A stretch of 64,000 bases of DNA from Sphingobacterium sp. BN32 (GTDB taxonomy: Bacteria; Bacteroidota; Bacteroidia; Sphingobacteriales; Sphingobacteriaceae): assembly GCF_030503615.1 (NCBI RefSeq), contig NZ_CP129963.1, forward strand, positions 3,410,001-3,474,000, written 5' to 3'. The notes under the pieces were generated by a model. It ran no database searches. It was not told where the DNA came from and worked only from the letters and a program-made list of their open reading frames with translations. Shown here piece after piece: positions 25,895 to 34,383 of the stretch; position 1 is the stretch's first letter; each line of letters opens with the position of its first letter. Made by a program: the position numbers and the translations under genes.

Positions 25895-27154
25895 TTAATT
25901 ACTCATCTTATTATCAATCAGGTCTTGCATTTGAGACCATTGTACGCTCATCTCTGCATACCTGAAAACACCAGTCTTGTATCCCAAGACTGCTCCAAAA
26001 TGTACAGTCTTCTCATCCACAGTCTTCGGAAATATAGCCGATCGGTAAGCATCCTCGGTAATGATTGGTTTTGGAAAAACATAAAAATTCAGCCCATCAT
26101 TCGAAAAGGCGAGATATAACTGATCAGCCGTGTATTTCTTGACATCGCCCACAGCGATACAGAGAAAATAATAACCGTTGACATAAGTCGCCTGTAAATG
26201 CCAAGGACCATTATCCCGGTTCTGTCGAATCCACGGTTCATTGAGAAAATTTACAATTTTACTGTTTGAAAAACGACTGAAATCAAGTCCGTTTTCCGAT
26301 CTCCGCTGTATCACAAAGGAGGGTTTATCGCGCTTAAAATGTTTCTTTCCTGAATTCAGTTCCACCTCGTAACTAACATAGCCTTTCCCGACTTTCAAAA
26401 AAGAAGGTGACAGCATATGACTATTTTTCGGCGAATATGGTATATCAGAATACATGACGGTTTCTAAAGGATCCCAATGTATGCCATCCCGTGATGTCTG
26501 GCGAACGATCGTTCTGCGCACGTCCTTGATCAATTTCGAGCGGTTATTCTGGCTCTTCGCGCCTCGTGCAGCCAATGCTTTTGCTGACAAAAAGCTTCCC
26601 CGATAATAGAGCTGAAATACACCGTCTTCGAACATCCAATCCACATCCGACCAGAATCCTTGAATCTGCTCACCCTCCATCTCCCGGAAACTCTCCTTGT
26701 AGCTCGGACAGGCCTGAATAGGGTTAAGGATGCCCGAAGGTTCAACCCAGTTTAAGCCATCGTTTGATACAACTACGGTAGGATTCTCATATCGCTTAGA
26801 AAGCTGATCGCCTCCGATAGCACCAAAATATGGGGTAAACACCATCCAATATTTATAACCTTGAAAACCATCCGGAAAATATTGTACATCCGGATGACAG
26901 TAACTACTGTTACCAAAGCCAATATTCTTGATAAACTCAGGCTTTATATGTTTCGGATAGTTCGCATTGGCCATCATATCAATATTGACCTGTTGCGGAA
27001 AAATATCCACTTGCAAATCCGTCGTGAAATCCTTCCTCCCTACCTTTTCTGGTATTTCTTCTGGATATAACTCCATTTCTCCTCGAGCACAGGCTGTGAA
27101 AAAAAAGAGTAAACTATATGCCGCAAAATGCAGCACGGTTCTATTAAACAGCAT
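25895..27154 (-). CDS. Lipoprotein with a GH43/GH32-like beta-propeller
   Basis: About 419 residues from the ATG at 27154, which gives the shortest clean lipoprotein signal (LLFFFTACA) and follows a GTTAGGA-like ribosome site; the frame is open to 27277. The mature part has repeated blade motifs (VVVSNDGLNWVEPSG, RQTSRDGIHWDPLE, LAFSNDGLNFYVFP) as in five-bladed propellers of glycoside hydrolase clans. I cannot identify the catalytic acids, so hydrolysis is not shown. Its place at the head of the minus-strand glycosyltransferase run suggests glycan binding or trimming at the outer membrane. Confidence 0.7.
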   Translation of the reverse strand: MLFNRTVLHFAAYSLLFFFTACARGEMELYPEEIPEKVGRKDFTTDLQVDIFPQQVNIDMMANANYPKHIKPEFIKNIGFGNSSYCHPDVQYFPDGFQGYKYWMVFTPYFGAIGGDQLSKRYENPTVVVSNDGLNWVEPSGILNPIQACPSYKESFREMEGEQIQGFWSDVDWMFEDGVFQLYYRGSFLSAKALAARGAKSQNNRSKLIKDVRRTIVRQTSRDGIHWDPLETVMYSDIPYSPKNSHMLSPSFLKVGKGYVSYEVELNSGKKHFKRDKPSFVIQRRSENGLDFSRFSNSKIVNFLNEPWIRQNRDNGPWHLQATYVNGYYFLCIAVGDVKKYTADQLYLAFSNDGLNFYVFPKPIITEDAYRSAIFPKTVDEKTVHFGAVLGYKTGVFRYAEMSVQWSQMQDLIDNKMSN

Positions 27155-27453
27155 ATTAATCCTAACAAACAATTTCGTGTAAATAACGTAAATTCCTTTC
27201 ATAACATAACAGCCTTCTACACAATTTTTAAACATTTTTCCAGCAGCCATAAACGGCATGAAAAACATCAATAGCACGATATAAATTCAATTTTAAATAA
27301 AAAAAATAGCTTGTAAATTACGGCAAAATTAAGGAGTTATGAACTATTGATAGCGAAAGGTGGAATCTCCCTCAATATTAACAATTTATAAACAGAAATT
27401 TAATCAAGAAAACCTTAAATTAGCTAGTCATTTAACAGCGAATTACACTAGGT

Positions 27454-27939
27454 ATGAAAACACTCTATCTCATACGTCATGCAAAAGCCGAGGATCATGG
27501 ACTTTTGAAAAACGACTATAACCGCAATATTATCTCCAAAGGAAAAGAAAGAGCAATAAGAATTGCCAACGAGCTTGCGACCCAGCTAAAAATCAATAAC
27601 AATACCCTCGTGATCAGCTCTTCCGCCAATCGCGCAAAGCAAACAGCGGATATCTTTTGTGAAATACTAGGCTATCCTTTAACGGACATTTTAGAAACCA
27701 GAGAAATTTACGAGGCGCACTTTATTGACATCCTACGCATCATAAACAATGTGCCAAACAATGTAGAAAATCTACTGGTATTCGGACATAATCCAGGGCT
27801 CTCTAATTTAACAAATTACCTCAGCCATGCGGAGGTAGAATTAGCGACTTCCAACGTCGCGACCCTCAGCTTACCTGACAATTTCAACTTTTCCGAGCTT
27901 GCAGGAGGTACAGCAACCCTACTGAACACAATTCAGTAA
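27454..27939 (+). CDS. sixA: SixA-type phosphohistidine phosphatase
   Basis: 161 residues, histidine phosphatase superfamily, small SixA branch. The catalytic LIRHAKAE motif is near the N terminus (His9). The second Arg is in SSSANRAKQTAD near 54, and the second catalytic His is in FGHNPG. In E. coli, SixA removes phosphate from His in phosphorelay or PTS proteins; the substrate here is unknown. It lies 21 nt upstream of the DUF255 gene, which has its own promoter box. Confidence 0.82.
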   Translation: MKTLYLIRHAKAEDHGLLKNDYNRNIISKGKERAIRIANELATQLKINNNTLVISSSANRAKQTADIFCEILGYPLTDILETREIYEAHFIDILRIINNVPNNVENLLVFGHNPGLSNLTNYLSHAEVELATSNVATLSLPDNFNFSELAGGTATLLNTIQ

Positions 27940-27946
27940 TATTCTC

Positions 27947-27954
27947 TACCTTCG
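27947..27954 (+). promoter_or_regulatory. -7-like box TACCTTCG
   Basis: It ends 6 nt before the ATG of the DUF255 protein. The identical octamer ends 7 nt before the MFS gene at 48669, suggesting a real variant of TAnnTTTG with a very short leader. Confidence 0.4.
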
Positions 27955-27960
27955 TATTCT

Positions 27961-29970
27961 ATGGCAAACAAACTTCAGAACGAGAACTCCCCTTACCTAC
28001 AACAACATGCCCACAACCCGGTACAATGGTATCCTTGGGGCGAAGAAGCTTTAAACAAGGCAAAGGAAGAAAACAAACTCATTATCATTAGTGTTGGCTA
28101 TTCAGCATGCCATTGGTGTCATGTGATGGAACGCGAGAGTTTTGAAAACGATGCCATCGCACAAACCATGAACAAGTTTTTCGTGTCTATAAAAGTCGAC
28201 CGCGAAGAACGACCGGATATTGATCAAATCTATATGATTGCCGTCCAACTGATGACCAATTCCGGCGGCTGGCCACTGAACTGTATCTGTTTGCCTGATG
28301 GGCGCCCCATTTATGGCGGCACTTACTTTAAACCCCAGGACTGGCAAAATGTACTCCTACAAATTGCTAAAATGTGGGAAGAAACCCCCGAAGTAGCCCT
28401 TGATTACGCCAACCGCTTAACCAAAGGGATACAACAAGCAGAGAAACTCCCTATACAGCAAATACCAGAAACCTATACCAAGAAAGACTTATTGGATATA
28501 GTGGAACCTTGGATCGAAACCTTCGATCAAAATGAAGGCGGTTATCGCCGCACACCCAAGTTTCCTCTCCCAAATAACTGGTTGTTCCTCCTCCGATATG
28601 GTACATTAAGCAAGGATCAGCCCCTATTGGATCATGTACATTTCACCTTAGAAAAAATAGCTAATGGAGGAATCTACGACCAAATTGGAGGTGGCTTTGC
28701 TCGTTATTCTGTCGATAATCGCTGGCATATCCCCCATTTCGAAAAGATGCTGTATGATAATGGTCAATTACTTAGTTTATATAGCGAAGCATACCAACAA
28801 AAGCCTACGACGCTTTATAAGCGTGTCGTAGAAGAAACCATCGCTTGGGCGGAACGCGAAATGCTTGATCCCAATGGAGGGTTTTATAGCGCATTGGATG
28901 CCGATAGCGAAGGCGTCGAAGGCAAATTCTACAGTTTCGACTACGACGAGTTTGATGTGCTAGCTGAGCGTGCAGATCTAGCAAGAAATTACTTCCATAT
29001 CAGTAAAAGCGGAAACTGGACCGAAGAACAAACCAACATTCCTTACCTTAGCTCGGAAGACAGTCGACTAATCGCAGAGGCTGGCTATAGCGAAGAAGAA
29101 TGGGAGGAAGAGCTAAAATCCATCAAAGAGACCCTGCTGAATTATCGCGAGCAAAGAGTGCGACCAGGTTTAGACCATAAACAGCTCGTCACCTGGAATG
29201 CATTAATGATCAAAGGGCTTGTTGATGCCTACCGCAGCTTTGGAAATGATCATTACTTGAACCTAGCGAAACAAACAGCGGACTTTATATGGACAAAATG
29301 TCAGGAAAATGACATACTACTGCACCAACCGGCTGACATCAACCGAAGTATTCCGGGATTCCTAGATGATTATGCATTTAGCATTGAAGCTTTCCATAGT
29401 TTATATGAAGCGACCTTTGATGAAACCTGGATTAACCGCGCAAAAACACTTACAGAACAAGCAGTTAACATTTTCTACGATAAAGACGAACGCACATTTT
29501 TCTACACCTCCTCCCATGCGGAAGAACTCATTGCCAGAAAAAGTGAAATCATGGATAATGTCATTCCGGGTTCGGTATCGACAATGGTACGCCAATTGTA
29601 TAAGTTAGGCATCTTGTTCGATGAGGAACAATATACGCTAATAGCCGATCAGGTTTTCGCAAATGTATTTCCGCACATTAAATCATATGGGTCAGCCTAT
29701 TCAAACTGGGCCATTCAATTACTGGAACTGCACTACGGAATTTGGGAAATAGCGCTTACCGGAGCCGATGCTCCTCAGTGGCGCAAGGAATTAGACCAGT
29801 ATTATATTCCAAATAAAGTAACATTAGGTGGAACAAAAAGCAGTCTCCCCTTGTTAGAACATAAAGCGGGTATGGAATCAAAAGCATACCTTTGCCAGAA
29901 TAAAACATGCAGTCTTCCACAAACGTCGATTGCCCAGATAATAGAATTAATAAATAATAAACAGGGCTAG
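27961..29970 (+). CDS. DUF255 thioredoxin-domain protein (SSP411/YyaL family)
   Basis: 669 residues, close to the usual 650-700. The N-terminal thioredoxin-fold domain (1-160) contains [19 protein letters not shown] and CHWC (Cys50, Cys53). The rest is an (alpha/alpha)6 barrel related to AGE-epimerase/glucanase folds ([31 protein letters not shown]). Biochemical function is not established for bacterial members. No signal peptide, so cytoplasmic. slyD follows after 20 nt. Confidence 0.92.
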   Translation: MANKLQNENSPYLQQHAHNPVQWYPWGEEALNKAKEENKLIIISVGYSACHWCHVMERESFENDAIAQTMNKFFVSIKVDREERPDIDQIYMIAVQLMTNSGGWPLNCICLPDGRPIYGGTYFKPQDWQNVLLQIAKMWEETPEVALDYANRLTKGIQQAEKLPIQQIPETYTKKDLLDIVEPWIETFDQNEGGYRRTPKFPLPNNWLFLLRYGTLSKDQPLLDHVHFTLEKIANGGIYDQIGGGFARYSVDNRWHIPHFEKMLYDNGQLLSLYSEAYQQKPTTLYKRVVEETIAWAEREMLDPNGGFYSALDADSEGVEGKFYSFDYDEFDVLAERADLARNYFHISKSGNWTEEQTNIPYLSSEDSRLIAEAGYSEEEWEEELKSIKETLLNYREQRVRPGLDHKQLVTWNALMIKGLVDAYRSFGNDHYLNLAKQTADFIWTKCQENDILLHQPADINRSIPGFLDDYAFSIEAFHSLYEATFDETWINRAKTLTEQAVNIFYDKDERTFFYTSSHAEELIARKSEIMDNVIPGSVSTMVRQLYKLGILFDEEQYTLIADQVFANVFPHIKSYGSAYSNWAIQLLELHYGIWEIALTGADAPQWRKELDQYYIPNKVTLGGTKSSLPLLEHKAGMESKAYLCQNKTCSLPQTSIAQIIELINNKQG

Positions 29971-29990
29971 TACCCCATAAACTAAGTACA

Positions 29991-30491
29991 ATGGCAGTAG
30001 AAAACAACAACGTAGTAACGTTGAATTACGTTCTTCATACAATTGAAGAAAATGGAGAAAAAACCTTTGTAGAGCAAACAACATCGGACAATCCGTTAAC
30101 ATTTTTATATGGTGTAGGCATGATGCTTCCTAAATTTGAGGAAAACATCGCTGGATTAAACGCAGGTGATAAAACATCATTCGAATTAGAACCAAATGAC
30201 GCTTACGGTGAGCGTGACGATAAAGCAATCGCACAATTACCAGCGGAAATGTTCCAAGAAGTTGGACTTCCTCCTGTTGGTGAAGTAATCCCTTTGCAAG
30301 ATAACCAAGGAAACCAATTCCGCGCGGTAGTGATCGAAGTAACACCAGAAACGGTAGTTGCGGACTTGAACCACCCAATGGCTGGTAAAAAATTAAACTT
30401 CGACATCGAAGTAATCGCTTCCCGCCCAGCAACGGCTGAAGAGTTATCGCACGGCCATGCACATGGCATCGATGGAAATGAAGCTCACTAA
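29991..30491 (+). CDS. slyD: SlyD-type FKBP peptidyl-prolyl isomerase
   Basis: 166 residues, cytoplasmic. The FKBP core is split by the insert-in-flap chaperone domain (about 75-130), as in SlyD: FLYGVGMMLPKFEENIAGL then YGERDDKAIAQLP, and closing NHPMAGKKLNFDIEV. It ends in a short His-containing tail (HGHAHGIDGNEAH) that may bind Ni or Zn, much shorter than in E. coli SlyD. It is followed by a strong terminator. Confidence 0.9.
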   Translation: MAVENNNVVTLNYVLHTIEENGEKTFVEQTTSDNPLTFLYGVGMMLPKFEENIAGLNAGDKTSFELEPNDAYGERDDKAIAQLPAEMFQEVGLPPVGEVIPLQDNQGNQFRAVVIEVTPETVVADLNHPMAGKKLNFDIEVIASRPATAEELSHGHAHGIDGNEAH

Positions 30492-30510
30492 GTAATTAGA
30501 AAAGTTATAA

Positions 30511-30547
30511 AAAAAAGAGTTGCCCTTTTGGGGCAACTCTTTTTTTT
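30511..30547 (+). terminator. Strong intrinsic terminator after slyD
   Basis: A perfect 10-bp stem AGAGTTGCCC/GGGCAACTCT (30516-30525 with 30531-30540) with a TTTTG loop is followed by seven T. An upstream A-run allows function in both directions. Confidence 0.92.
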
Positions 30548-30581
30548 AGTAGTTAGTACTTAGTACTTAGTAGTTAGACCT
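30547..30581. repeat. Heptad array, left end of repeat locus 2
   Basis: Five 7-bp units TAGTAGT, TAGTACT, TAGTACT, TAGTAGT, TAGACCT. It is inverted relative to 30901-30935. The first base coincides with the last T of the slyD terminator. Confidence 0.85.
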
Positions 30582-30900
30582 ATAGCGGGCTGTTGGCGTG
30601 CTAGTTTTGGGGAAAGGAAGGATAAAAGGATGGGTGTAAGGATTGGCAGGGTGTTTTGTCTTGAACCAGAAAAAAAAGGATGCAAGGATTAACAGGATCC
30701 TGCTTATCCTTTCATCCTTTTTTTCCTGGTTCAAGACAACCTTTCCCCTTTTTTTCGCCCGATCCTGATAATCCTTAAATCCTTTTTTCTTGGTTCAAAG
30801 ATAAAACACCCGACCCTGATAATCCTAAAATCCTTCCTTTCTTGGTTCAAAACAACCTTTCCTTTCCCCAAAACTAGCACGCCAATAGCCCACCATAGGT

Positions 30901-30935
30901 CTAAATACTAACTACTAAATACTAACTACTAATAC
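30901..30935. repeat. Heptad array, right end of the locus 2 palindrome
   Basis: Five 7-bp units CTAAATA, CTAACTA, CTAAATA, CTAACTA, CTAATAC. It is the inverted partner of 30547-30581. Looser CTAACTA-like sequence continues to about 30972. Confidence 0.85.
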
Positions 30936-30985
30936 AACAAATACTAACTACAAATACAACAACTACTAAACTCCTACCACTCACT

Positions 30986-31069
30986 CCCCTTATAAACCCA
31001 ATACAAACCCAATGTAAACCCAATGTATAACCCTTTCGGAACGGGTTTGAAATGGTTTAAATATGGGTA
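30986..31069. repeat. AACCCAATG module, locus 2
   Basis: Three consecutive AAACCCAATn units are followed by AACCC-TTTCGGAAC-GGGTT, a small hairpin, then TTTGAAATGG and ATATGGGT. A diverged copy in the opposite orientation is at 58568-58648, so this module belongs to the same composite repeat. Confidence 0.75.
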
Positions 31070-31133
31070 TGATTCGCCTTTAAATTGTGAGTGTCAGGTA
31101 CGAGACAGCAGTCTTTCTATAAGATACCCTGTG

Positions 31134-31168
31134 TCTTACATCTTAGGTCTAAAATCTCATGTCTAAAT
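31134..31168. repeat. Heptad array overlapping the mnmD stop codon
   Basis: Five 7-bp units TCTTACA, TCTTAGG, TCTAAAA, TCTCATG, TCTAAAT. The last unit contains the mnmD stop (31163-31165, TAG on the minus strand). Confidence 0.75.
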
Positions 31169-31834
31169 TCCATTCTTTACTGCCCTTAGCATTTCGCGTT
31201 TTCCAGGCGCACCGGGAGCTTTTTCAATACTGAAACCGATAGACTTCATCGCTCTTTTTAGGTTACCGGTAATAGCGTAAGTAACAAATACGCCGCCGGG
31301 TTTTAGAAATTGACAGACATGCGCTAATGCTTCGACGGTCCACATCTCGGGTTGGTGGATTTCAGCAAAGGCATCGAAGTAGAGCACATCAAAAAGCTGA
31401 TCTGGATGGAAATCCATTAATTTCTGATGCGCAATTCGCAAATCGATATGGGGGAGAATATTTTTTTTGCTACTTAACGCAGCCTCATAATTGTTAAGAA
31501 AAGCATCCCACAGTGGGGCGTCAATGTATTGGTTGTATTCAGATTGGTTGATTACATTCAGGGGCAAGGGGTAAGCTTCGATACCGCAATAGTCCAACGT
31601 AATCGCCGATTTCTGACAATAATCTGCTGTTAATAAGAAATTTAGTCCCGTGCCGAAGCCGACTTCCAAAATAGATGCTTGGGTTGTCTGTTCCTTTTCG
31701 AGGAAGAAGCGTAATCCGGTGTTTAAGAAAACATGTATACTTTCCTGATGTGCGCCATGTTTAGAGTGATAGTGTTCACCGACCTCCGCTTGGTAAAGCG
31801 TTTTGGAGCCATCGTCTGTTTTTACAAATTCCAT
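31163..31834 (-). CDS. mnmD: tRNA 5-methylaminomethyl-2-thiouridine methyltransferase MnmD
   Basis: 223 residues, matching the stand-alone methyltransferase half of MnmC without the FAD oxidase domain. It methylates nm5s2U34 of tRNAs for Lys, Glu and Gln. Features are HYHSKHGAHQESIHVFLNTGL at the N terminus, the SAM-binding LEVGFGTGLNFLL near 60, and FDVLYFDAFAEIHQPEMW near 145-162 with the catalytic-site DAF. The stop codon lies in a repeat unit. Confidence 0.9.
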   Translation of the reverse strand: MEFVKTDDGSKTLYQAEVGEHYHSKHGAHQESIHVFLNTGLRFFLEKEQTTQASILEVGFGTGLNFLLTADYCQKSAITLDYCGIEAYPLPLNVINQSEYNQYIDAPLWDAFLNNYEAALSSKKNILPHIDLRIAHQKLMDFHPDQLFDVLYFDAFAEIHQPEMWTVEALAHVCQFLKPGGVFVTYAITGNLKRAMKSIGFSIEKAPGAPGKREMLRAVKNGI

Positions 31835-31847
31835 TACGTATTTTTGG

Positions 31848-31855
31848 CAAATCTA
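31848..31855 (-). promoter_or_regulatory. -7 box TAGATTTG of mnmD
   Basis: A TAnnTTTG match on the minus strand, 13 nt upstream of the mnmD ATG, within the 63-bp divergent gap to the symporter gene. Confidence 0.45.
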
Positions 31856-31897
31856 AAATAAAAACAACTATTTTAGCTTTTCTCAAAGAATATTTAA

Positions 31898-33130
31898 ATG
31901 AACAAGGTTCTAGAAAACTATGGAAGCATCATTTGGCTGCTCGTTGGTATCACGATCGGTAGCTTAATTGGCATATTTTACCCTTCGGCCGTTGATGTGT
32001 TAAAACCCGTTGGAGATATCTTTCTAAACCTGCTCTTTGTATCGGTCATTCCGCTATTATTTTTCGCTATTTCTTCTTCGATCGCCAATATTGAGGACAG
32101 CAAAACGCTGGGGAAAACAATCAGCATCATGACCGTGGTGTTTATCTCGACCATCGTGATTGCCGCCGTAGCGACAATCTTTGGGCTTTGGGCATTCCCG
32201 GTTACCGCGCTACAGGATAGCAATGCTCTGACAGATGCCCTTCCAAGCAATCCTGAGGATACTTGGGGCGATCGTATTGTTCGTTTCCTGTCGGTCGATG
32301 AGTTTGCCAATCTATTGTCTCGTAAGAGCATCCTAGCCTTTGTTATATTTTCTTTGCTGGTTGGAGTAGCCACCCGTCGCTCTGGCGACATGGGAAAACA
32401 GTTTACCCAATTTCTTAATGCAGGTAATAAGGTGATGGAAAATCTATTAACCTTGATCATGAAAGCAGGACCGATAGGTCTTGGCGCATATTTCGCCTTT
32501 CAAGTGAAAACTTTAGGACCAGAGCTTTTTGGATTCTATGCGAAGCCTTTGGGCTTTTATTATGTGTTCGGATTGATTTTCTTTCTCGTATTCTTCAGCC
32601 TGTATGCGTTTATCGCAAAAGGTCCATCAGGTATTCCTTTATTCTGGAAGCATAATATCGCACCATCGCTGACCGCACTGAGCACCTGTTCGAGCCTCGC
32701 GACCCTCCCGGCTAACTTGTTGGCGGCGAAAAGAATAGGTATTCCACATAACATCGCCAGTATCGTCATTCCGCTAGGAAATACACTCTATAAGAATGGC
32801 TCTGCAATTTCTTCCATTTTGAAGATTTATGTCGCGTTCTCTATTCTACAGTGGGATTTCTTTGAACCCACGACACTCATTACGGCAGTTGGAATCACCG
32901 TATTGGTATCCATGGTTGCGGGCGGAATTCCCAACGGTGGATTTATCGGCGAGATGCTAATGATATCAATCTACGGTATCCCGAATGAAGCGGTCCCTTC
33001 CATTCTGATTATTGGAGCCTTGGTCGATCCGTTGGCGACGGTTTTAAATGCAACAGCTGATACGGTGGCGGCCATGTTGGTAACACGGTTCTCTGGAGAA
33101 AAATTTGAGGCGGAAAGCGCTGAAGCTTAA
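31898..33130 (+). CDS. Dicarboxylate/amino acid:cation symporter (DAACS family)
   Basis: 410 residues, inner membrane, eight helices and two re-entrant loops. Family landmarks are PVGDIFLNLLFVSVIPLLFFAISSSI near 38-62, the serine-rich hairpin TALSTCSSLATLPANL near 265-280, IVIPLGNTLYKNGSA with the NxxxxG core, and VAGGIPNGGFIGEML in the second hairpin. It likely takes up glutamate, aspartate or C4-dicarboxylates with Na+ or H+. Its TAA stop overlaps that of the convergent GT90 gene (TTAA). Confidence 0.9.
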   Translation: MNKVLENYGSIIWLLVGITIGSLIGIFYPSAVDVLKPVGDIFLNLLFVSVIPLLFFAISSSIANIEDSKTLGKTISIMTVVFISTIVIAAVATIFGLWAFPVTALQDSNALTDALPSNPEDTWGDRIVRFLSVDEFANLLSRKSILAFVIFSLLVGVATRRSGDMGKQFTQFLNAGNKVMENLLTLIMKAGPIGLGAYFAFQVKTLGPELFGFYAKPLGFYYVFGLIFFLVFFSLYAFIAKGPSGIPLFWKHNIAPSLTALSTCSSLATLPANLLAAKRIGIPHNIASIVIPLGNTLYKNGSAISSILKIYVAFSILQWDFFEPTTLITAVGITVLVSMVAGGIPNGGFIGEMLMISIYGIPNEAVPSILIIGALVDPLATVLNATADTVAAMLVTRFSGEKFEAESAEA

Positions 33131-34080
33131 ACGTCAGACAAGTTAGTCGCTTCAAAATACTTCGCTAATACCATCACTGCAATCAGATCTTCCTTAGTTT
33201 GATCCTGAAACTTCTGGCAGTAAGCATTCGCGTTGCGGACAATTTCCTCCGCTTTTTCCGGCTGCTCAATATAATAGTTTAAGCGTTCTTCCAAGTCGCT
33301 ATAGTCGGCTTTGATCTCGATATAATGGACATTCGGAATCAGCGTTCCTTCCATAAACCAAGTTTCGTATCTCGGCTTAGGCATTACAGCGATTGAACTG
33401 GATGACATGATCCACTTGAGGTTGGTCGCCACATCGTTCCCTTCTATAGCAAGGATAAACTTATATTTTAAATGTTCGGTAATGGAAATTTTTGGTTTCT
33501 CCCATTTACTTCCTTTCATGATATCGCCTAAATCACATAGCGGATGATCGAAATAAAGCTGGTAGAAAGCTTTGCGATGTTCCTGCTGCACCGCTGCACG
33601 ACCAATAAGTTTATTCAATTTGTGCCGAAAAGGAACATGGTCTTTAATAAAATTAAAATGTCTGACCTTGTCGAGGTTCAGCAAGACTGAATTTGCGTTA
33701 TCTCCTGCAATCGGACGGCTTTTGACAATGCTGGGAGACGCTGGAACTTCCACCACATCCCCCGGCAGCAATTGAAACTCTAAATCTCCTTCGAAATAAC
33801 GAAGGTATTCCTTGCTGTCGTAATAGTACACTTTAAGATGATTAGGACGATGGTAATCGGCAATGCGGACTCGCCCGTTCAACAAAGCTGCAGGTCCGGA
33901 TAATTTATTATAATAATCTACGCGCTGTTGGATCTCTGCCGCATCATAACGCGATAAACACTGCAGCAGCAAATCTCTCTTGTGAACCAAATTTGCAGCA
34001 AACTTCTCTCGTAATTCAGCCTTCAGATAATACCAGGGTTTAAAATTCTTATTCTGGAACAATAACTTCTTAATGTTCAT
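33127..34080 (-). CDS. Glycosyltransferase family 90 (CAP10/LPS-modifying)
   Basis: 317 residues. The C-terminal half has the family core: HLKYKFILAIEGNDVATNLKW, then SSSSIAVMPKPRYETWFMEGTLIPNVHYIEI and a helical end typical of CAP10-like O-glucosyl/xylosyltransferases. No signal peptide, so the enzyme probably acts on LPS or capsule precursors in the cytoplasm. It stands outside the main glycan cluster and ends tail-to-tail with the symporter. Confidence 0.82.
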   Translation of the reverse strand: MNIKKLLFQNKNFKPWYYLKAELREKFAANLVHKRDLLLQCLSRYDAAEIQQRVDYYNKLSGPAALLNGRVRIADYHRPNHLKVYYYDSKEYLRYFEGDLEFQLLPGDVVEVPASPSIVKSRPIAGDNANSVLLNLDKVRHFNFIKDHVPFRHKLNKLIGRAAVQQEHRKAFYQLYFDHPLCDLGDIMKGSKWEKPKISITEHLKYKFILAIEGNDVATNLKWIMSSSSIAVMPKPRYETWFMEGTLIPNVHYIEIKADYSDLEERLNYYIEQPEKAEEIVRNANAYCQKFQDQTKEDLIAVMVLAKYFEATNLSDV

Positions 34081-34383
34081 AGCAACGGGTAATAATTATT
34101 AATAAGGATGTTTCCCGGTAAGGAAGATATCCGATTTAAAGGTAAAATTTAAAGTGGAAATTTAATCATAAAACCGCGCTATCTAGGTCAATCAATTGCA
34201 ATCATCATTTTACAATGCTAAACTTTACTTAAATTTTGAGTCAACACATTAACTTACAAGTGCTTGCATAGTGATAGCACAGTAAATTAGAACAATTCTA
34301 AATAACTTCAAATATTTGTTAAATTCATTGCAGTGCGTTGTAATTCGTATTTTTGTAATTGATTAGAATTATATTAAGATAAG
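34081..34383. other. Intergenic region between GT90 and ccmE
   Basis: About 300 AT-rich bases carrying the divergent promoters of GT90 (minus) and ccmE (plus). Apart from the ccmE -7 box at 34348 I see no repeats, hairpins or reading frames. Confidence 0.6.
34327..34355 (+). promoter_or_regulatory. Promoter of the ccmE-ccmF operon
   Basis: A -7 box TATTTTTG (34348-34355) with a partial -33 ATTG (34327-34330) at 17-bp spacing, slightly shorter than the usual 19-21. It leaves a leader of about 25 nt before the ccmE ATG. Confidence 0.45.

Larger units (their letters stand above)
30547..30935. repeat. Nested palindromic repeat, locus 2 (about 390 bp)
   Basis: The outer arms 30575-30621 and 30856-30901 are inverted copies differing at about three positions plus one indel, including the shared GGCGTGCTAGTTTTGGGG block. 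The heptad arrays outside them continue the pairing. Inside lies a second hairpin, 30657-30738: TGTCTTGAACCAG pairs with CTGGTTCAAGACA around GGATGCAAGGAT and AACAGGATCCTG. Two further ATCCT-rich half-units end in TTGGTTCAA at 30790-30798 and 30842-30850. No coding capacity worth annotating. Confidence 0.88.

Noticed and set aside
30986-31030. The three AAACCCAATn units resemble a short CRISPR-like or tandem array.
   Set aside because: Units are about 11-12 bp with no spacers of constant size and no cas genes; they belong to the composite intergenic repeat.
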